DNA of 64,000 bases, taken from positions 124,001 to 188,000 of the forward strand of contig NZ_JACJPF010000046.1 of assembly GCF_014695915.1 (NCBI RefSeq), written 5' to 3'. Both the position numbers and the translations under genes were made by a program. The DNA comes from Trichocoleus sp. FACHB-40 (lineage in GTDB: Bacteria; Cyanobacteriota; Cyanobacteriia; Cyanobacteriales; FACHB-T130). Of the stretch, positions 9,452 through 18,263 are shown in pieces. Each line of letters begins with the position of its first letter. Within the stretch, counting starts at the first letter, position 1. A model generated the notes under the pieces. It worked only from the letters and a program-made list of their open reading frames with translations, did not search any database and was not told where the DNA came from.

Positions 9452-9760
9452 ATGGGGGTATCGAGACTGATGGCACCAAATTTAAAAAATCGTAATAGTA
9501 ATAGCAGAAACAATCAGCGAGTTGATCCTGAACTATATAAGCGCCTGAAAGCTGAAGCAGCCTCTCCCTACCGGGGTTTGAGGCAATTTGTTTACGTGGC
9601 GTGCGGTGCATCTGGCTTCATTGGCGCGGTTGTTTTCTTCGCCCAATTAGCAGCAGGAAGGGAAATCGCCTCAGCCATTCCTAACTTGGGGCTACAAATT
9701 GGCGTTGTTGCCCTGATGGTTTGGCTGTTTCGCTTAGAGCAAAAAGCTGAACGTAAGTAA
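9452..9760 (+). CDS. DUF3493 / LPA1-Rep27-like small membrane protein
   Basis: A 102-residue protein. After a polar N-terminus rich in Asn/Ser it reads DPELYKRLKAEAASPYRGLRQFVYVACGASG, then two hydrophobic segments (about 48-68 and 75-95) and a charged tail (FRLEQKAERK). This matches the DUF3493 family, whose plant and algal members (LPA1/Rep27) act in photosystem II assembly or repair. A role here is inferred from the family only. Start at 9452 or at the ATG at 9470; the second lacks only six residues. Confidence 0.8.
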   Translation: MGVSRLMAPNLKNRNSNSRNNQRVDPELYKRLKAEAASPYRGLRQFVYVACGASGFIGAVVFFAQLAAGREIASAIPNLGLQIGVVALMVWLFRLEQKAERK

Positions 9761-9932
9761 TAAAGAAAAACAGTTCCCGTAATCCTGCGGATTCCTCTAA
9801 AGAGTAAGGCGATCTAAGCTAGAAGAGGGGGTAGTCAAGCATTTTATCATTTCTGTGGGGTGTAATCTACTTTAATTAACTAAACCAGCGTGACTTCAGA
9901 ACTAGCAATTCTAAACTTCCTGCTGACTGGTT

Positions 9933-10727
9933 ATGGTCGTACCAGCAGAAGCCTTACCTAAAATTGAGTTCATCGCATACATGGAACTAGAACAACGCTT
10001 GGGTCTGTATCAGGTATTCCTTAAGCTCTACGAGCATCATCATGGTTTACTAGATGAGATCCTCAAGCTGGAAAATACGGGCAACAAATTTGTAAACGGG
10101 CTTGCACCTCGGTATATCCAAGGTGTCGTGCAAGATCGGCAAGTGTATCTGGTTACAAACTTAGTGGACGCTAAAACCCAGATGTTGTTTCAGCCGCAGG
10201 GGGTCTGGACGTTGGGAAGGTCGCGCCAGGTTGCTATGCCAATTGCTGATCGGCGGTTGTCTCGTCAACACGCAGTTATTCAATATATTGAAGACGATGG
10301 TTTTTATTTGGTTGACCTAAACAGTACAAATGGTACTTTTGTCAATGGGGAACCAGTTTATCAGCGAATTCTTCTCAAAGATGGCGATCGCGTCCGTCTC
10401 GGAAGTCTTGCTTTTTCCTTCTTTTTCGGCAGCAACACCGTTATGCTGGGCAATGTCCCTCCATACTTAATAGCGGAACTCAACGCTATCTCCAAGGCAG
10501 AAGCATCTGACACCCCAGAAGATGCAGAGGCACCTACATCTTCTATAAAATCTAGAGATAAGCAAACTAATCATCCCGGAGATACTTCCATCTTCCTGAA
10601 ATCATCAGATATCAATGATGAGCTAATAGCTTCTGCTATCGAGCCTCAGTTAAGCCCCACACAACAGTCAGAAATTCTAGACCGCTTTTTCAGTAGGCGA
10701 ATTTCAGATGCTGGTACTCAGAAATAG
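9933..10727 (+). CDS. FHA-domain protein
   Basis: A 264-residue protein. Residues 1-75 are helical with no known domain. A forkhead-associated domain spans about 85-165, with the phosphothreonine-binding signatures GRS (WTLGRSRQ), LSRQHAVIQ, and DLNSTNGTFVNGEPV, ending in DGDRVRLGSLAFSF. The C-terminal 90 residues are polar and probably disordered. It is expected to bind phosphorylated proteins in Ser/Thr-kinase signalling; no kinase is seen nearby. The start at 9933 (MVVPAEALPK) is taken; an internal ATG (MELEQRL) is possible. Confidence 0.88.
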   Translation: MVVPAEALPKIEFIAYMELEQRLGLYQVFLKLYEHHHGLLDEILKLENTGNKFVNGLAPRYIQGVVQDRQVYLVTNLVDAKTQMLFQPQGVWTLGRSRQVAMPIADRRLSRQHAVIQYIEDDGFYLVDLNSTNGTFVNGEPVYQRILLKDGDRVRLGSLAFSFFFGSNTVMLGNVPPYLIAELNAISKAEASDTPEDAEAPTSSIKSRDKQTNHPGDTSIFLKSSDINDELIASAIEPQLSPTQQSEILDRFFSRRISDAGTQK

Positions 10728-10753
10728 TCGCTATGAATTTTAGATTTTATGTT

Positions 10754-10788
10754 AAAAAACCCGTTTTCTTTGAGAAAACGGGTTTTTT
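10754..10788. terminator. Bidirectional intrinsic terminator between the FHA gene and recA
   Basis: AAAAAACCCGTTTTCT (10754-10769) is the exact reverse complement of 10773-10788, with loop TTG. The stem is GC-rich at the base of the loop side and ends in a T-run on both strands. It serves the convergent FHA gene (plus) and recA (minus). Confidence 0.9.
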
Positions 10789-10837
10789 ATATCATTAGAT
10801 TGCGTTGAGGCACCTTGCTCAAGATAATCAAGAAAAA

Positions 10838-10865
10838 GTTGGGTAACGCTTGCGCTCTACCCAAC
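10838..10865. repeat. Short inverted repeat downstream of recA
   Basis: GTTGGGTA (10838-10845) pairs with TACCCAAC (10858-10865) over a 12-base loop. It lies 57 bases past the recA stop. Related GTAGGTTGGG hairpins occur at 49246 and 60931, suggesting a small dispersed family. Confidence 0.45.
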
Positions 10866-10921
10866 CTAAAATCATTCTTAATCTCACTGTATTCAGAGGA
10901 TGATTTACTTCCGAAAAGTTC

Positions 10922-12004
10922 TTAATCTTCCTCTAGCATTTCATCGTCTACATCCACGTCCTCAGCGTCAACTCGTGAGACGGTATTTGCTGCAACCACA
11001 GCTCCCATTTCAAGTTTTTGACGCACTTTCTGCTCAATGTCTTTAATAAGTTCAGAGTTCTCTTCCAGGTACTTAATGCTGTTATCCCGACCTTGGGCGA
11101 TGTTCTCACCGTTGTAGCTGTACCAAGCTCCCTTACGGGTAATCACTCCAGTTTGTTCGGCGAGGTCAACCAAACAGCCTAGTGTCGAAATGCCCTTGCC
11201 AAAGATAATGTCAAATTCCGCGATGCGGAAAGGAGGGGCAACTTTATTTTTGGCAATTTTGACTTTGGCACGGATACCGAATTCTTCATTGCCTTTTTTC
11301 AGGGTTTGAATCCGCCGAATATCCAGACGCACTGAAGCGTAGAACTTCAGAGCATTGCCTCCAGTGGTGGTTTCTGGGTTGCCGTAGGTAACGCCAATCT
11401 TTTGCCGCAGCTGGTTGAGGAAAACTACCGTGCAGCCGGATTTACCAATGTTCCCAGTGATTTTACGCAGGGCTTGGCTCATCAAGCGTGCTTGTAAGCC
11501 CATGTGAGAGTCGCCCATTTCGCCTTCAATTTCAGCGCGAGGCACTAAGGCAGCAACAGAGTCAACAACCACAATGTCAACGGCAGCAGAACGAACCAAC
11601 TGATCGACGATTTCTAGGGCAGATTCGCCATTATCAGGTTGGGAAACTAGGAGATTTTCAATATCAACGCCCAGTACGGCGGCATAAGCGGGGTCAAGAG
11701 CGTGTTCGGCATCGACAAAGGCAGCGACACCACCCGATCTTTGGACTTCCGCGATCGCGTGCAGAGCGACAGTTGTTTTACCAGAACTTTCCGGGCCATA
11801 GATTTCAATCACCCGCCCCTTCGGCAAGCCGCCGCCCAAGGCTAAGTCCAGGGTCAGCGCACCGCTGGGGATCGTCTCTACCCTCATGCGAGTTGCATCG
11901 CCCAAGCGCATGATTGCTCCCTTGCCAAAGCTACGCTCAATTTGGTTTAGCACCAGGCTCAGGGCTTTTTCCTTGTCGGGATTGTTCGTGATTTGGATAG
12001 CCAT
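10922..12004 (-). CDS. recA: Recombinase A
   Basis: A 360-residue RecA. The Walker A motif GPESSGKT is at 70-77, Walker B-like [12 protein letters not shown] at about 145, and the loops [16 protein letters not shown] and [23 protein letters not shown] are intact. The acidic C-terminal tail ([13 protein letters not shown]) is usual. RecA forms filaments on single-stranded DNA for strand exchange and promotes LexA self-cleavage where LexA does so. The start is the ATG at 12004; a 730-base upstream region separates it from the divergent xseA. A promoter overlapped by a LexA-like box is seen about 460 bases upstream. Confidence 0.98.
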   Translation of the reverse strand: MAIQITNNPDKEKALSLVLNQIERSFGKGAIMRLGDATRMRVETIPSGALTLDLALGGGLPKGRVIEIYGPESSGKTTVALHAIAEVQRSGGVAAFVDAEHALDPAYAAVLGVDIENLLVSQPDNGESALEIVDQLVRSAAVDIVVVDSVAALVPRAEIEGEMGDSHMGLQARLMSQALRKITGNIGKSGCTVVFLNQLRQKIGVTYGNPETTTGGNALKFYASVRLDIRRIQTLKKGNEEFGIRAKVKIAKNKVAPPFRIAEFDIIFGKGISTLGCLVDLAEQTGVITRKGAWYSYNGENIAQGRDNSIKYLEENSELIKDIEQKVRQKLEMGAVVAANTVSRVDAEDVDVDDEMLEED

Positions 12005-12737
12005 TAATGCCTCAAGAACAGAATCAGGAGTGGTGATTTTACTTTTGCACTTAGCAATAGTAGCTTTTGTGCGGGCTGCTCCGCCTCACGGACTGGAGCT
12101 TCCTGTTTCAATGGCTGTTGACTTCAAAGCAAACAAGCTTTTGCGCCTCTACAGCCTCCACAGGCAGATACGATGATATCCACCGCCTTTTTACGATACA
12201 TAATGAATGCTTGTTTGAGCTTTTCACTCAGGTTTTACCCTTTTTTTGGGTTCTTGAGTGAGTAGGTTTTTCCACCGATGGCATTGCCCCATTTAGGTTC
12301 ATCACCAAAGCTGAAAAATGCCCAAAACAGCTACAAAATTTAACTTCCAGCTATTTTTATTCTACCACTTTTGGTGGCAAATTAGAGCGCCATCGCCCTT
12401 TCCTCCTGCTATACCCTGGATACTGGTGTATCCTGACCAAGCTAGAGATATGAACCTATATTGTAGTTCAAATGTTCTACTGTCAACCGAAAGCTGAGGG
12501 ATAAATTGAACAAAAAACGCCTGATGCTTGGAGAGAATAGAACTCAAGCATCGGGTAGTACATCTCAAGTCACCAAGTTTGGGTGCAAATGCTGAAGTTC
12601 TAACAAATTTAGCCAAAAGTTCCTGATTCATCTCAATCTCGCTACCCTAGAGACATAATTAGCATGACAGCAAGTGATTTAAGGCATCTTCTGCATCCAC
12701 GAGGGCTACAATTTCTATATTTTTCTTTCTTCAAGCG
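12005..12737. other. Long region between divergent recA and xseA
   Basis: Nearly 730 bases without a supported gene. It carries a candidate recA promoter near 12460-12486, described separately, and so a 5' leader of about 450 bases before recA. The minus-strand frame 12362-12631 has no coding character and overlaps the promoter. An imperfect inverted repeat (GCAAACAAGC/GCTTTTGC) lies near 12129-12145. No xseA promoter could be picked. Confidence 0.5.
12455..12486 (-). promoter_or_regulatory. recA promoter with LexA-like box
   Basis: On the minus strand a perfect TTGACA (12481-12486) is followed by the 16-mer TAGAACATTTGAACTA (12464-12479) and then TACAAT (12460-12465) or CAATAT (12458-12463), spacers 15 or 17. 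Read on the plus strand the 16-mer contains AGTTCAAATGTTCT, which fits the published cyanobacterial LexA consensus RGTACNNNDGTWCB with one mismatch. A repressor here would block the promoter directly. Confidence 0.55.
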
Positions 12738-13979
12738 ATGAACCACTATATTCCTAACCAGCTGGTTCCAGATACAGCTGTGTCGGTGGCTGGGTTAACA
12801 TCCTACATACAGCAGCTCTTAGAGCCAGATGAGCAGTTGCGGCAAGTCTGGGTGACTGGGGAAGTCTCAAGTGCATCCAAGTATCCCAGCGGGCTATTCT
12901 TCACGCTCCAAGACCCGGACGCTAAGGCGACAATTAGTTGTGTGGTATGGAAAAGCCAGCTAAACAAATTAATGCAACTGCCAGTTCAGGGGGAGCAGTT
13001 GATTATTTTAGGTAGTATTCGAGTTTATCCACAGCGAGGACAATATCAACTAATTGTTTGGCAAGCATTACCTGCGGGAGAAGGGTTGCAGGCGTTGCGT
13101 TATCGGCAGCTGCGAAATCGGCTGGAGGCAGAAGGGTTGTTTGATCCAGAACGCAAGCGATCGCTTCCTACCCATCCTCAAACTATCGCTGTTGTCACCT
13201 CACCGCAAGCGGCCGCCTGGGGTGACATTCAACGCACACTCAAGCAACGTTATCCAGGTTTACACGTCTTATTTTCACCAGCATTAGTACAGGGCGAACA
13301 AGCACCACTATCTATTTTGGCAGCGATTGAGCGGGTGGAACGAGATGGTCGCGCCGAGGTGCTAATTTTGTCTCGTGGTGGTGGTGCGGTGGAGGAGTTG
13401 ACTTGCTTTAATGATGAACGAGTAGTGAAAGCGATCGCTAATTGTTCTATCCCTGTACTCACTGGAATTGGTCATCAGAGAGATGAATCTTTGGCTGACT
13501 TGGTTGCTGATGCCTATGCTCATACTCCCACAGCCGCCGCTGAACAAGCGGTTCCAGAACTCGCGACTCTTTACGCCGAACACCGAGAACGCATTGAAGC
13601 GTTGAATGAGGCTGTGAATGAACAGTTGCAAACCAGCCTTTCCCAACTGCAACGACTCAAAAACTCGTTGCAGCGTTTGCCAATAGATCGGCAAATTCGG
13701 CAAGAAAAGCAAGGAATCGCCTGGAAGCGTCAACAACTGGTGCAGGTGACAACACAGCATCTCCAACACGCAAGCCAGCACACCCAGATGTTGCGGCAAA
13801 AACTAACCACTCTCGATCCGCAAAGCGTCCTTGCCAGAGGCTACGCCGTCGTAAGGCAACAAGATGGCGCGATCGCTCGTTCTACTGATGGGTTAGAACT
13901 GGGACAGGAACTACAAATTCAGTTGAATAAAGGACAAATAAAAGTCAAAATTAGTGAAATTATAGATACAAAAGAGTAG
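12738..13979 (+). CDS. xseA: Exodeoxyribonuclease VII large subunit
   Basis: A 413-residue XseA. The N-terminal OB fold covers about 15-110 (VWVTGEVSSASKYPSGLFFTLQD). The catalytic core covers about 140-330 with SRGGGAVEEL (212-221) and GIGHQRDESLADLVADAYAHTPTAAAE (243-269). A long coiled-coil follows, and the short C-terminal segment VLARGYAVVRQQDG is typical. With XseB it degrades single-stranded DNA in both directions. xseB follows after 26 bases, so the two form an operon. Confidence 0.96.
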   Translation: MNHYIPNQLVPDTAVSVAGLTSYIQQLLEPDEQLRQVWVTGEVSSASKYPSGLFFTLQDPDAKATISCVVWKSQLNKLMQLPVQGEQLIILGSIRVYPQRGQYQLIVWQALPAGEGLQALRYRQLRNRLEAEGLFDPERKRSLPTHPQTIAVVTSPQAAAWGDIQRTLKQRYPGLHVLFSPALVQGEQAPLSILAAIERVERDGRAEVLILSRGGGAVEELTCFNDERVVKAIANCSIPVLTGIGHQRDESLADLVADAYAHTPTAAAEQAVPELATLYAEHRERIEALNEAVNEQLQTSLSQLQRLKNSLQRLPIDRQIRQEKQGIAWKRQQLVQVTTQHLQHASQHTQMLRQKLTTLDPQSVLARGYAVVRQQDGAIARSTDGLELGQELQIQLNKGQIKVKISEIIDTKE

Positions 13980-14005
13980 TTTGTAAATTTATACTTGTAT
14001 TTCTT

Positions 14006-14272
14006 ATGAGCAAATCCACCAGCACCAGCGACGGCTCAAGAAATAAGCGATCCAATGCCCAACTACCGCCAGACTGGAACTACGAAGCTACAGTTGCCAA
14101 AGTTGAAGCTTTAATTAGGCAAATTGAAGCTGGTAAACTTGATTTAGCCGAGGTTTTTAATGAATTTAATAGCGCTGTTGAATATTTGCGGCAATGCGAA
14201 ACTTTTTTACAAGAGCGACAGCAGCAAATGAATTTATTAATTGAAACATTAGAGGATGATTCTAAAGACTAG
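14006..14272 (+). CDS. xseB: Exodeoxyribonuclease VII small subunit
   Basis: An 88-residue XseB. After a polar N-terminus it reads NYEATVAKVEALIRQIEAGKLDLAEVFNEFNSAVEYLRQCETFLQ, the family helix pair. Multiple copies bind the XseA coiled coil. It is slightly longer than the usual 70-80 residues because of the N-terminal Ser/Thr tail. Confidence 0.95.
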   Translation: MSKSTSTSDGSRNKRSNAQLPPDWNYEATVAKVEALIRQIEAGKLDLAEVFNEFNSAVEYLRQCETFLQERQQQMNLLIETLEDDSKD

Positions 14273-14413
14273 AACAATTTAATTTTTCTTAGTAGCTAAG
14301 CTACTTAGGGCGAAGGATTCGCGGCAATAATTTTTCGCTTAGCTTCGATATTTTTTAAAACGAACGCTTCGCCCCTACGATTTGATATCTTACATTTTTT
14401 AGCTTAACCAGGC

Positions 14414-15655
14414 TTAGGCAATACTTCCGCGCTTTCTAGCTTCCTTGTAGGAAGTTCCGACATTTCTCAAACCAGCTTTAATCATTTGTTGTTCCAGGAG
14501 GGCAAAAAAACGAGCGCGATCGCCTCCGCGGACAACAGCCTGATTGTGCGCCTCTGCTAGCGCCACTGGATAGCCATAACCTTTCTGTACCTGAGCTAGC
14601 ATTAAACTTAAAGCAGAGTCAAGCTTCTCTGGATTTTCGGCTACCCAAGCGGGAACCTCTACGCGGGCGATTTCTGTTCCCACGTGGACATAGCAGAAGT
14701 AAATTTGGTGTTCCCCATACAAGTCGAGAATTCGCGCAGAACTACGCCACAAGGTACTGCGTTGTCCTGGCTGAAGTTGGGAAGCCCAAAGGAAAGTATC
14801 GCGCAAAGGGTCAAAAACTTGGCAAGGTGCGCGATCGGTTTGACCAGGACAATGAGTCATGCAGTCGGGGACTGGGTGAGGACAAGCTGGTAAACGCAGG
14901 AAGTTAAGCGAGTCACTGCTGCGAGAAGCACTCAAGTAGCCCATTATGGGAATTCCAGCCTCGCGCAGAGCATCCCAAGCTTCTAAAATTGGAGGCAGAA
15001 TGCGATCGCGTGCTTCCCCCGGTAATTGTTCCAGAAACCAGTAAATCAGCGAACCATCCACCATCGCTAAAGTAGGGACTGGGGATTGGGGATTGGGGAC
15101 TGGGGACAAGGCGGACAACATTTTTTTTCCCTTGTCTACCTCTCTCTGATTTACCCAATTGCAAGCTAGTTCTGCTAAGACCGACGTTTCGGAAGCGGTG
15201 CGTCGATAACCCATCCATTCCTCAGTGCGAATTCCCCACTGACGAGAAACGTACAAATCTTCAGGTTGGTAAAAAACTTCTGGCAGACTATCTAAAAGTG
15301 GGTGTAAACTTTGCCCATAATGTAGCATCACCCGACCGACGTTAATCAAATAACAGTAGGCGATTTCGTGGTGATTTGGGGCAATTTGGGAACCGTCTGT
15401 AGCGATGACGGTGTGACACGCTGGGGGAATTGGTAAATCGATGCAGGTAGAAAGGGGTTCGACTGGTGTAGCCGCGTTAAAAGTTATGCGATCGCGCCAC
15501 TTTTCTTGACGCTGCACCAGTTCTGCCTGTTGCGTTTTAGCTAGGATAAAAAATTGCTGGGCGCGTTCCAAGCGTTGGCGACTAGCAGCCGCCTCTGAAG
15601 TTAGGTGCTGACTAATGCCCTGCATTTGCCGCGCGAGTTTCGTTAAGTCCAGCAT
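14414..15655 (-). CDS. nurA: NurA-domain nuclease
   Basis: A 413-residue protein of the NurA family (double-strand break end resection with HerA in archaea and some bacteria). The metal-binding aspartates are in VIATDGSQIAPN (D87) and AMVDGSLIYWFLEQL (D200). HYGQSLHPLL and GYLSASRSSD also fit. Residues 184-194 (SPVPNPQSPVP) are encoded by a heptamer short tandem repeat (15074-15106) that interrupts the segment just before the second aspartate; the frame stays open. HerA is not in the window. Convergent to xseAB. Confidence 0.85.
   Translation of the reverse strand: MLDLTKLARQMQGISQHLTSEAAASRQRLERAQQFFILAKTQQAELVQRQEKWRDRITFNAATPVEPLSTCIDLPIPPACHTVIATDGSQIAPNHHEIAYCYLINVGRVMLHYGQSLHPLLDSLPEVFYQPEDLYVSRQWGIRTEEWMGYRRTASETSVLAELACNWVNQREVDKGKKMLSALSPVPNPQSPVPTLAMVDGSLIYWFLEQLPGEARDRILPPILEAWDALREAGIPIMGYLSASRSSDSLNFLRLPACPHPVPDCMTHCPGQTDRAPCQVFDPLRDTFLWASQLQPGQRSTLWRSSARILDLYGEHQIYFCYVHVGTEIARVEVPAWVAENPEKLDSALSLMLAQVQKGYGYPVALAEAHNQAVVRGGDRARFFALLEQQMIKAGLRNVGTSYKEARKRGSIA
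15074..15106. repeat. Heptamer STRR inside nurA
   Basis: Four and a half units of the 7-mer GGGGATT/GGGGACT (plus strand), the CCCCARY-type short tandem repeat described from Anabaena and relatives. It is in frame with nurA and adds a Pro/Ser-rich insert. Confidence 0.85.
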
Positions 15656-15733
15656 AGTTAAGCTACCAGCTTTTTGCCTATCAGCTATTAGCTTAATTGA
15701 TGAAGCATCAAGATGCTCAGATTGAATTTATTG

Positions 15734-16825
15734 TTATGCAAAGACGAAAACATCAGCGTTGGTCATAGCCAGTCCAGTAGACACAGTTGCGAATTGCACT
15801 TGTGCAGTTGCACCGATACCATCTCTATCAAAGAACAAACCGCCAGTTGTGCTGTTATAGATAAAGCGATCGCTTGCGTCCCCAGCACTTGCACCAATGC
15901 GGAACTGATCGGCGGTAATTGCTGCATTTGCCGTTAGTCCTGCACCTTGGAAGTAAGCACTAGCAGCAGAAATGCCAATAGTGTCTTGTGCTACCGAGAA
16001 ATCAACAATTCTATCCACACCTTCCACCGATGGATCGATGAAGTCAAAGCGATCTGCACCGCGACCGCCTTTGAGGGTGTCATTGCCAGTACGACCCATC
16101 AGGATGTCGCTACCACCACCACCGACTAAAATGTCGTTACCCATCATGCCATTCAGGATGTCGTTCCCACCCCTGCCATACAGGTAATTGTTGCCATCGT
16201 TCCCAGTGATAGTGTTGTTGAGGTTGTTACCCGCCCCAGTGGTGCCAGTTAGGAGGATTAGTTTTTCCAAATTGGTACCCAGCGTGTAACTTCCCGGCGA
16301 ACCTGGAGTAACTATAACTGTATCGATGCCAGCATTCAAGCCTTCGTTGATGGTGTCAGTGGAAGCGGGATCGATTCGATAAGTATCGTTACCTGCGCCA
16401 CCGTTGAGGATATCGTTGCCGCCTCCACCAAACAGGGTGTCATCGCCATCGCCACCATTGAGAATGTTGTTGCCTGCATTCCCGATGATAATGTTGTTGC
16501 TAGCATTACCGGTGCCATTGATGTTGGCATTACCTGTGAGAGTTAAATTTTCCACGTTGGCGCCCAGCGTCCAAGTAACGCTTGATTGAACGCCGTCAAA
16601 GCCAGCATTTACTGCTTCGACAACGACATCATTGACGTTATCAACGATATACAGATCGTTACCCGCGCCACCCTCCATGCGATCGCTACCCGTACCCCCA
16701 TCGAGAGTGTCGCCGCCATCTAGACCGCGTAGGATGTCATTACCTGCTAATCCGTTAATCTCATCATTGCCATTAGTTCCGTTTAAGGAGGGGTCGTTGC
16801 CATTAGTTCCGTTGATTATTGCCAT
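15734..16825 (-). CDS. RTX calcium-binding repeat protein (copy 1)
   Basis: A 363-residue acidic protein made of RTX nonapeptides (GGxGxDxLx), for example GGDGDDTLFGGGGNDILNGGAGNDTY near 123-148, in two blocks separated by VENLTLTGN-type repeats (ANVENLTLTGNANINGTGN). It begins MAIINGTNGNDPSLNG and ends with a C-terminal module (DRIVDFSVAQDTIGI to TNADVFVFA) shared with the next two genes. RTX proteins fold on calcium outside the cell and usually leave by type I secretion; there is no N-terminal signal peptide. No secretion genes are in the window. The function is unknown. Confidence 0.88.
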   Translation of the reverse strand: MAIINGTNGNDPSLNGTNGNDEINGLAGNDILRGLDGGDTLDGGTGSDRMEGGAGNDLYIVDNVNDVVVEAVNAGFDGVQSSVTWTLGANVENLTLTGNANINGTGNASNNIIIGNAGNNILNGGDGDDTLFGGGGNDILNGGAGNDTYRIDPASTDTINEGLNAGIDTVIVTPGSPGSYTLGTNLEKLILLTGTTGAGNNLNNTITGNDGNNYLYGRGGNDILNGMMGNDILVGGGGSDILMGRTGNDTLKGGRGADRFDFIDPSVEGVDRIVDFSVAQDTIGISAASAYFQGAGLTANAAITADQFRIGASAGDASDRFIYNSTTGGLFFDRDGIGATAQVQFATVSTGLAMTNADVFVFA

Positions 16826-16858
16826 ATTCTTGTACCTTGTTAGGGAAATTTATAGTGT

Positions 16859-18223
16859 TTATGCGACGACGATATCAGCGTTGGTCATCGCCAGTCCAGT
16901 AGACACAGTTGCGAATTGCACTTGTGCAGTTCCACCGATACCATCTTTGTCAAAGAACAAACCGCCAGTTGTGCTGTTATAGATAAAGCGATCGCCTGCA
17001 TCACCAGCGCTAGCACCGATGCGGAACTGCGAAGCTGTAATTGCCGCGCCAACTGTTAACCCCGCGTTGGCAAACATTGAGCCAGAACGAGTAGCAATGC
17101 CAATCGTGTCGTCTACTACTGAAAAATCCGTAATCCGGTCCACAGCGCGTGACTTGCCATGAAAGTAAAACTTATCGGCACCACTACCGCCTGTAAGTAC
17201 GTCCCTTCCAGCTCCACCCACCAAGGTGTCGTTTACACGACCGCCCATTAAGGTGTCATGCCCAGCTTTGCCTCTCAGGGTATTAGTGTTATAGTTCGCC
17301 CCGGTAATAATGTTGTTGAGTTCGTTACCCCTACCATCGAGAGCAGTAACTAAATCGCCTAACATAGTCAGGTTTTCTAGGTTTGCCCCCAGCGTATAAG
17401 TGCCGGAAGAGTAAACGATGTCTGTACCAGCATTTGCGTCCTCAATGATGGTATCGAATTGATGGCTACCGTTCTCGCGGGGGATGTAGTAAGTGTCGTT
17501 ACCAACTTCACCCTTGAGGAGATCGTCGCCTTCGCCCCCTCTAAGGATGTCATCGCCAGCGCCTCCAGATAGAACGTTGACGAGATCGCTTCCAGTGATG
17601 GTGTTGTTAAGAGCATTAGCCGTGCCATCAATCCTGTCAAAACCTGAAAGTATCAGCTCCTCTAGGTTGTCACCTAACGTCCAAGAGGCGGAAGAGTAAA
17701 CTATGTCGTAAGTATAGTGATTAGGATCGTTAATCTCAACAATGCGATCGCCCGGATTATCAACAAAGTATGTATCAGCACCATAGCCTCCGTAGAGGGT
17801 ATCGCTGCCGCCTGCACCATATAGAAAGTCATTACCATCACCACCTGATAAAATGTTGTTGCTATCATTGCCGTAGATGGAGTTGTTTAGAGCGTTTCCT
17901 GTGCCATTAATCGCACCATTACCTGTGAGAGTGAGTTGCTCTAAATTGGCACCCAGTGTCCAAGTGACGCTTGATTCAACCTTGTCAAAGTAGTCAAAGC
18001 CACCATTTACTACCTCGACAATGACATCGTTGACGTTATCGACGATATACAGATCGCTACCTGCGCCACCCTCCATGCGATCGGCACCCGCACCCCCATC
18101 GAGAATGTCGTTGCCATCTAAACCGAATAAACTATCATTGCCAGCTAGTCCGTTTATAGTGTCATAGCCGTTAGTTCCGAGTAAGTTGGGGTCATTACCA
18201 TTCGTACCGTTGATTAGCGCCAT
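16859..18223 (-). CDS. RTX calcium-binding repeat protein (copy 2)
   Basis: A 454-residue paralog of copies 1 and 3. It starts MALINGTNGNDPNLLGTNG, contains several RTX blocks (GGDGNDFLYGAGGSDTLYGGYGADTY, GGAGDDILRGGEGDDLL) alternating with ANLEQLTLTGN/GLEELILSGF units, and ends in the shared module from about residue 350. It is 33 bases from copy 1, so the three genes are probably one operon. It ends TNADIVVA where copies 1 and 3 end in FVFA or VVFA, so its extreme C-terminus has lost one hydrophobic residue, a place that matters for type I secretion signals. Confidence 0.88.
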   Translation of the reverse strand: MALINGTNGNDPNLLGTNGYDTINGLAGNDSLFGLDGNDILDGGAGADRMEGGAGSDLYIVDNVNDVIVEVVNGGFDYFDKVESSVTWTLGANLEQLTLTGNGAINGTGNALNNSIYGNDSNNILSGGDGNDFLYGAGGSDTLYGGYGADTYFVDNPGDRIVEINDPNHYTYDIVYSSASWTLGDNLEELILSGFDRIDGTANALNNTITGSDLVNVLSGGAGDDILRGGEGDDLLKGEVGNDTYYIPRENGSHQFDTIIEDANAGTDIVYSSGTYTLGANLENLTMLGDLVTALDGRGNELNNIITGANYNTNTLRGKAGHDTLMGGRVNDTLVGGAGRDVLTGGSGADKFYFHGKSRAVDRITDFSVVDDTIGIATRSGSMFANAGLTVGAAITASQFRIGASAGDAGDRFIYNSTTGGLFFDKDGIGGTAQVQFATVSTGLAMTNADIVVA

Positions 18224-18263
18224 ATTCTTGTAACCTCTAGTTGCTTAGGTTGAGTGATTTTGC

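Noticed and set aside
12362-12631. 89-codon open frame on the minus strand upstream of recA
   Set aside because: No motif or ribosome site; it overlaps the recA promoter candidate and has mixed composition.
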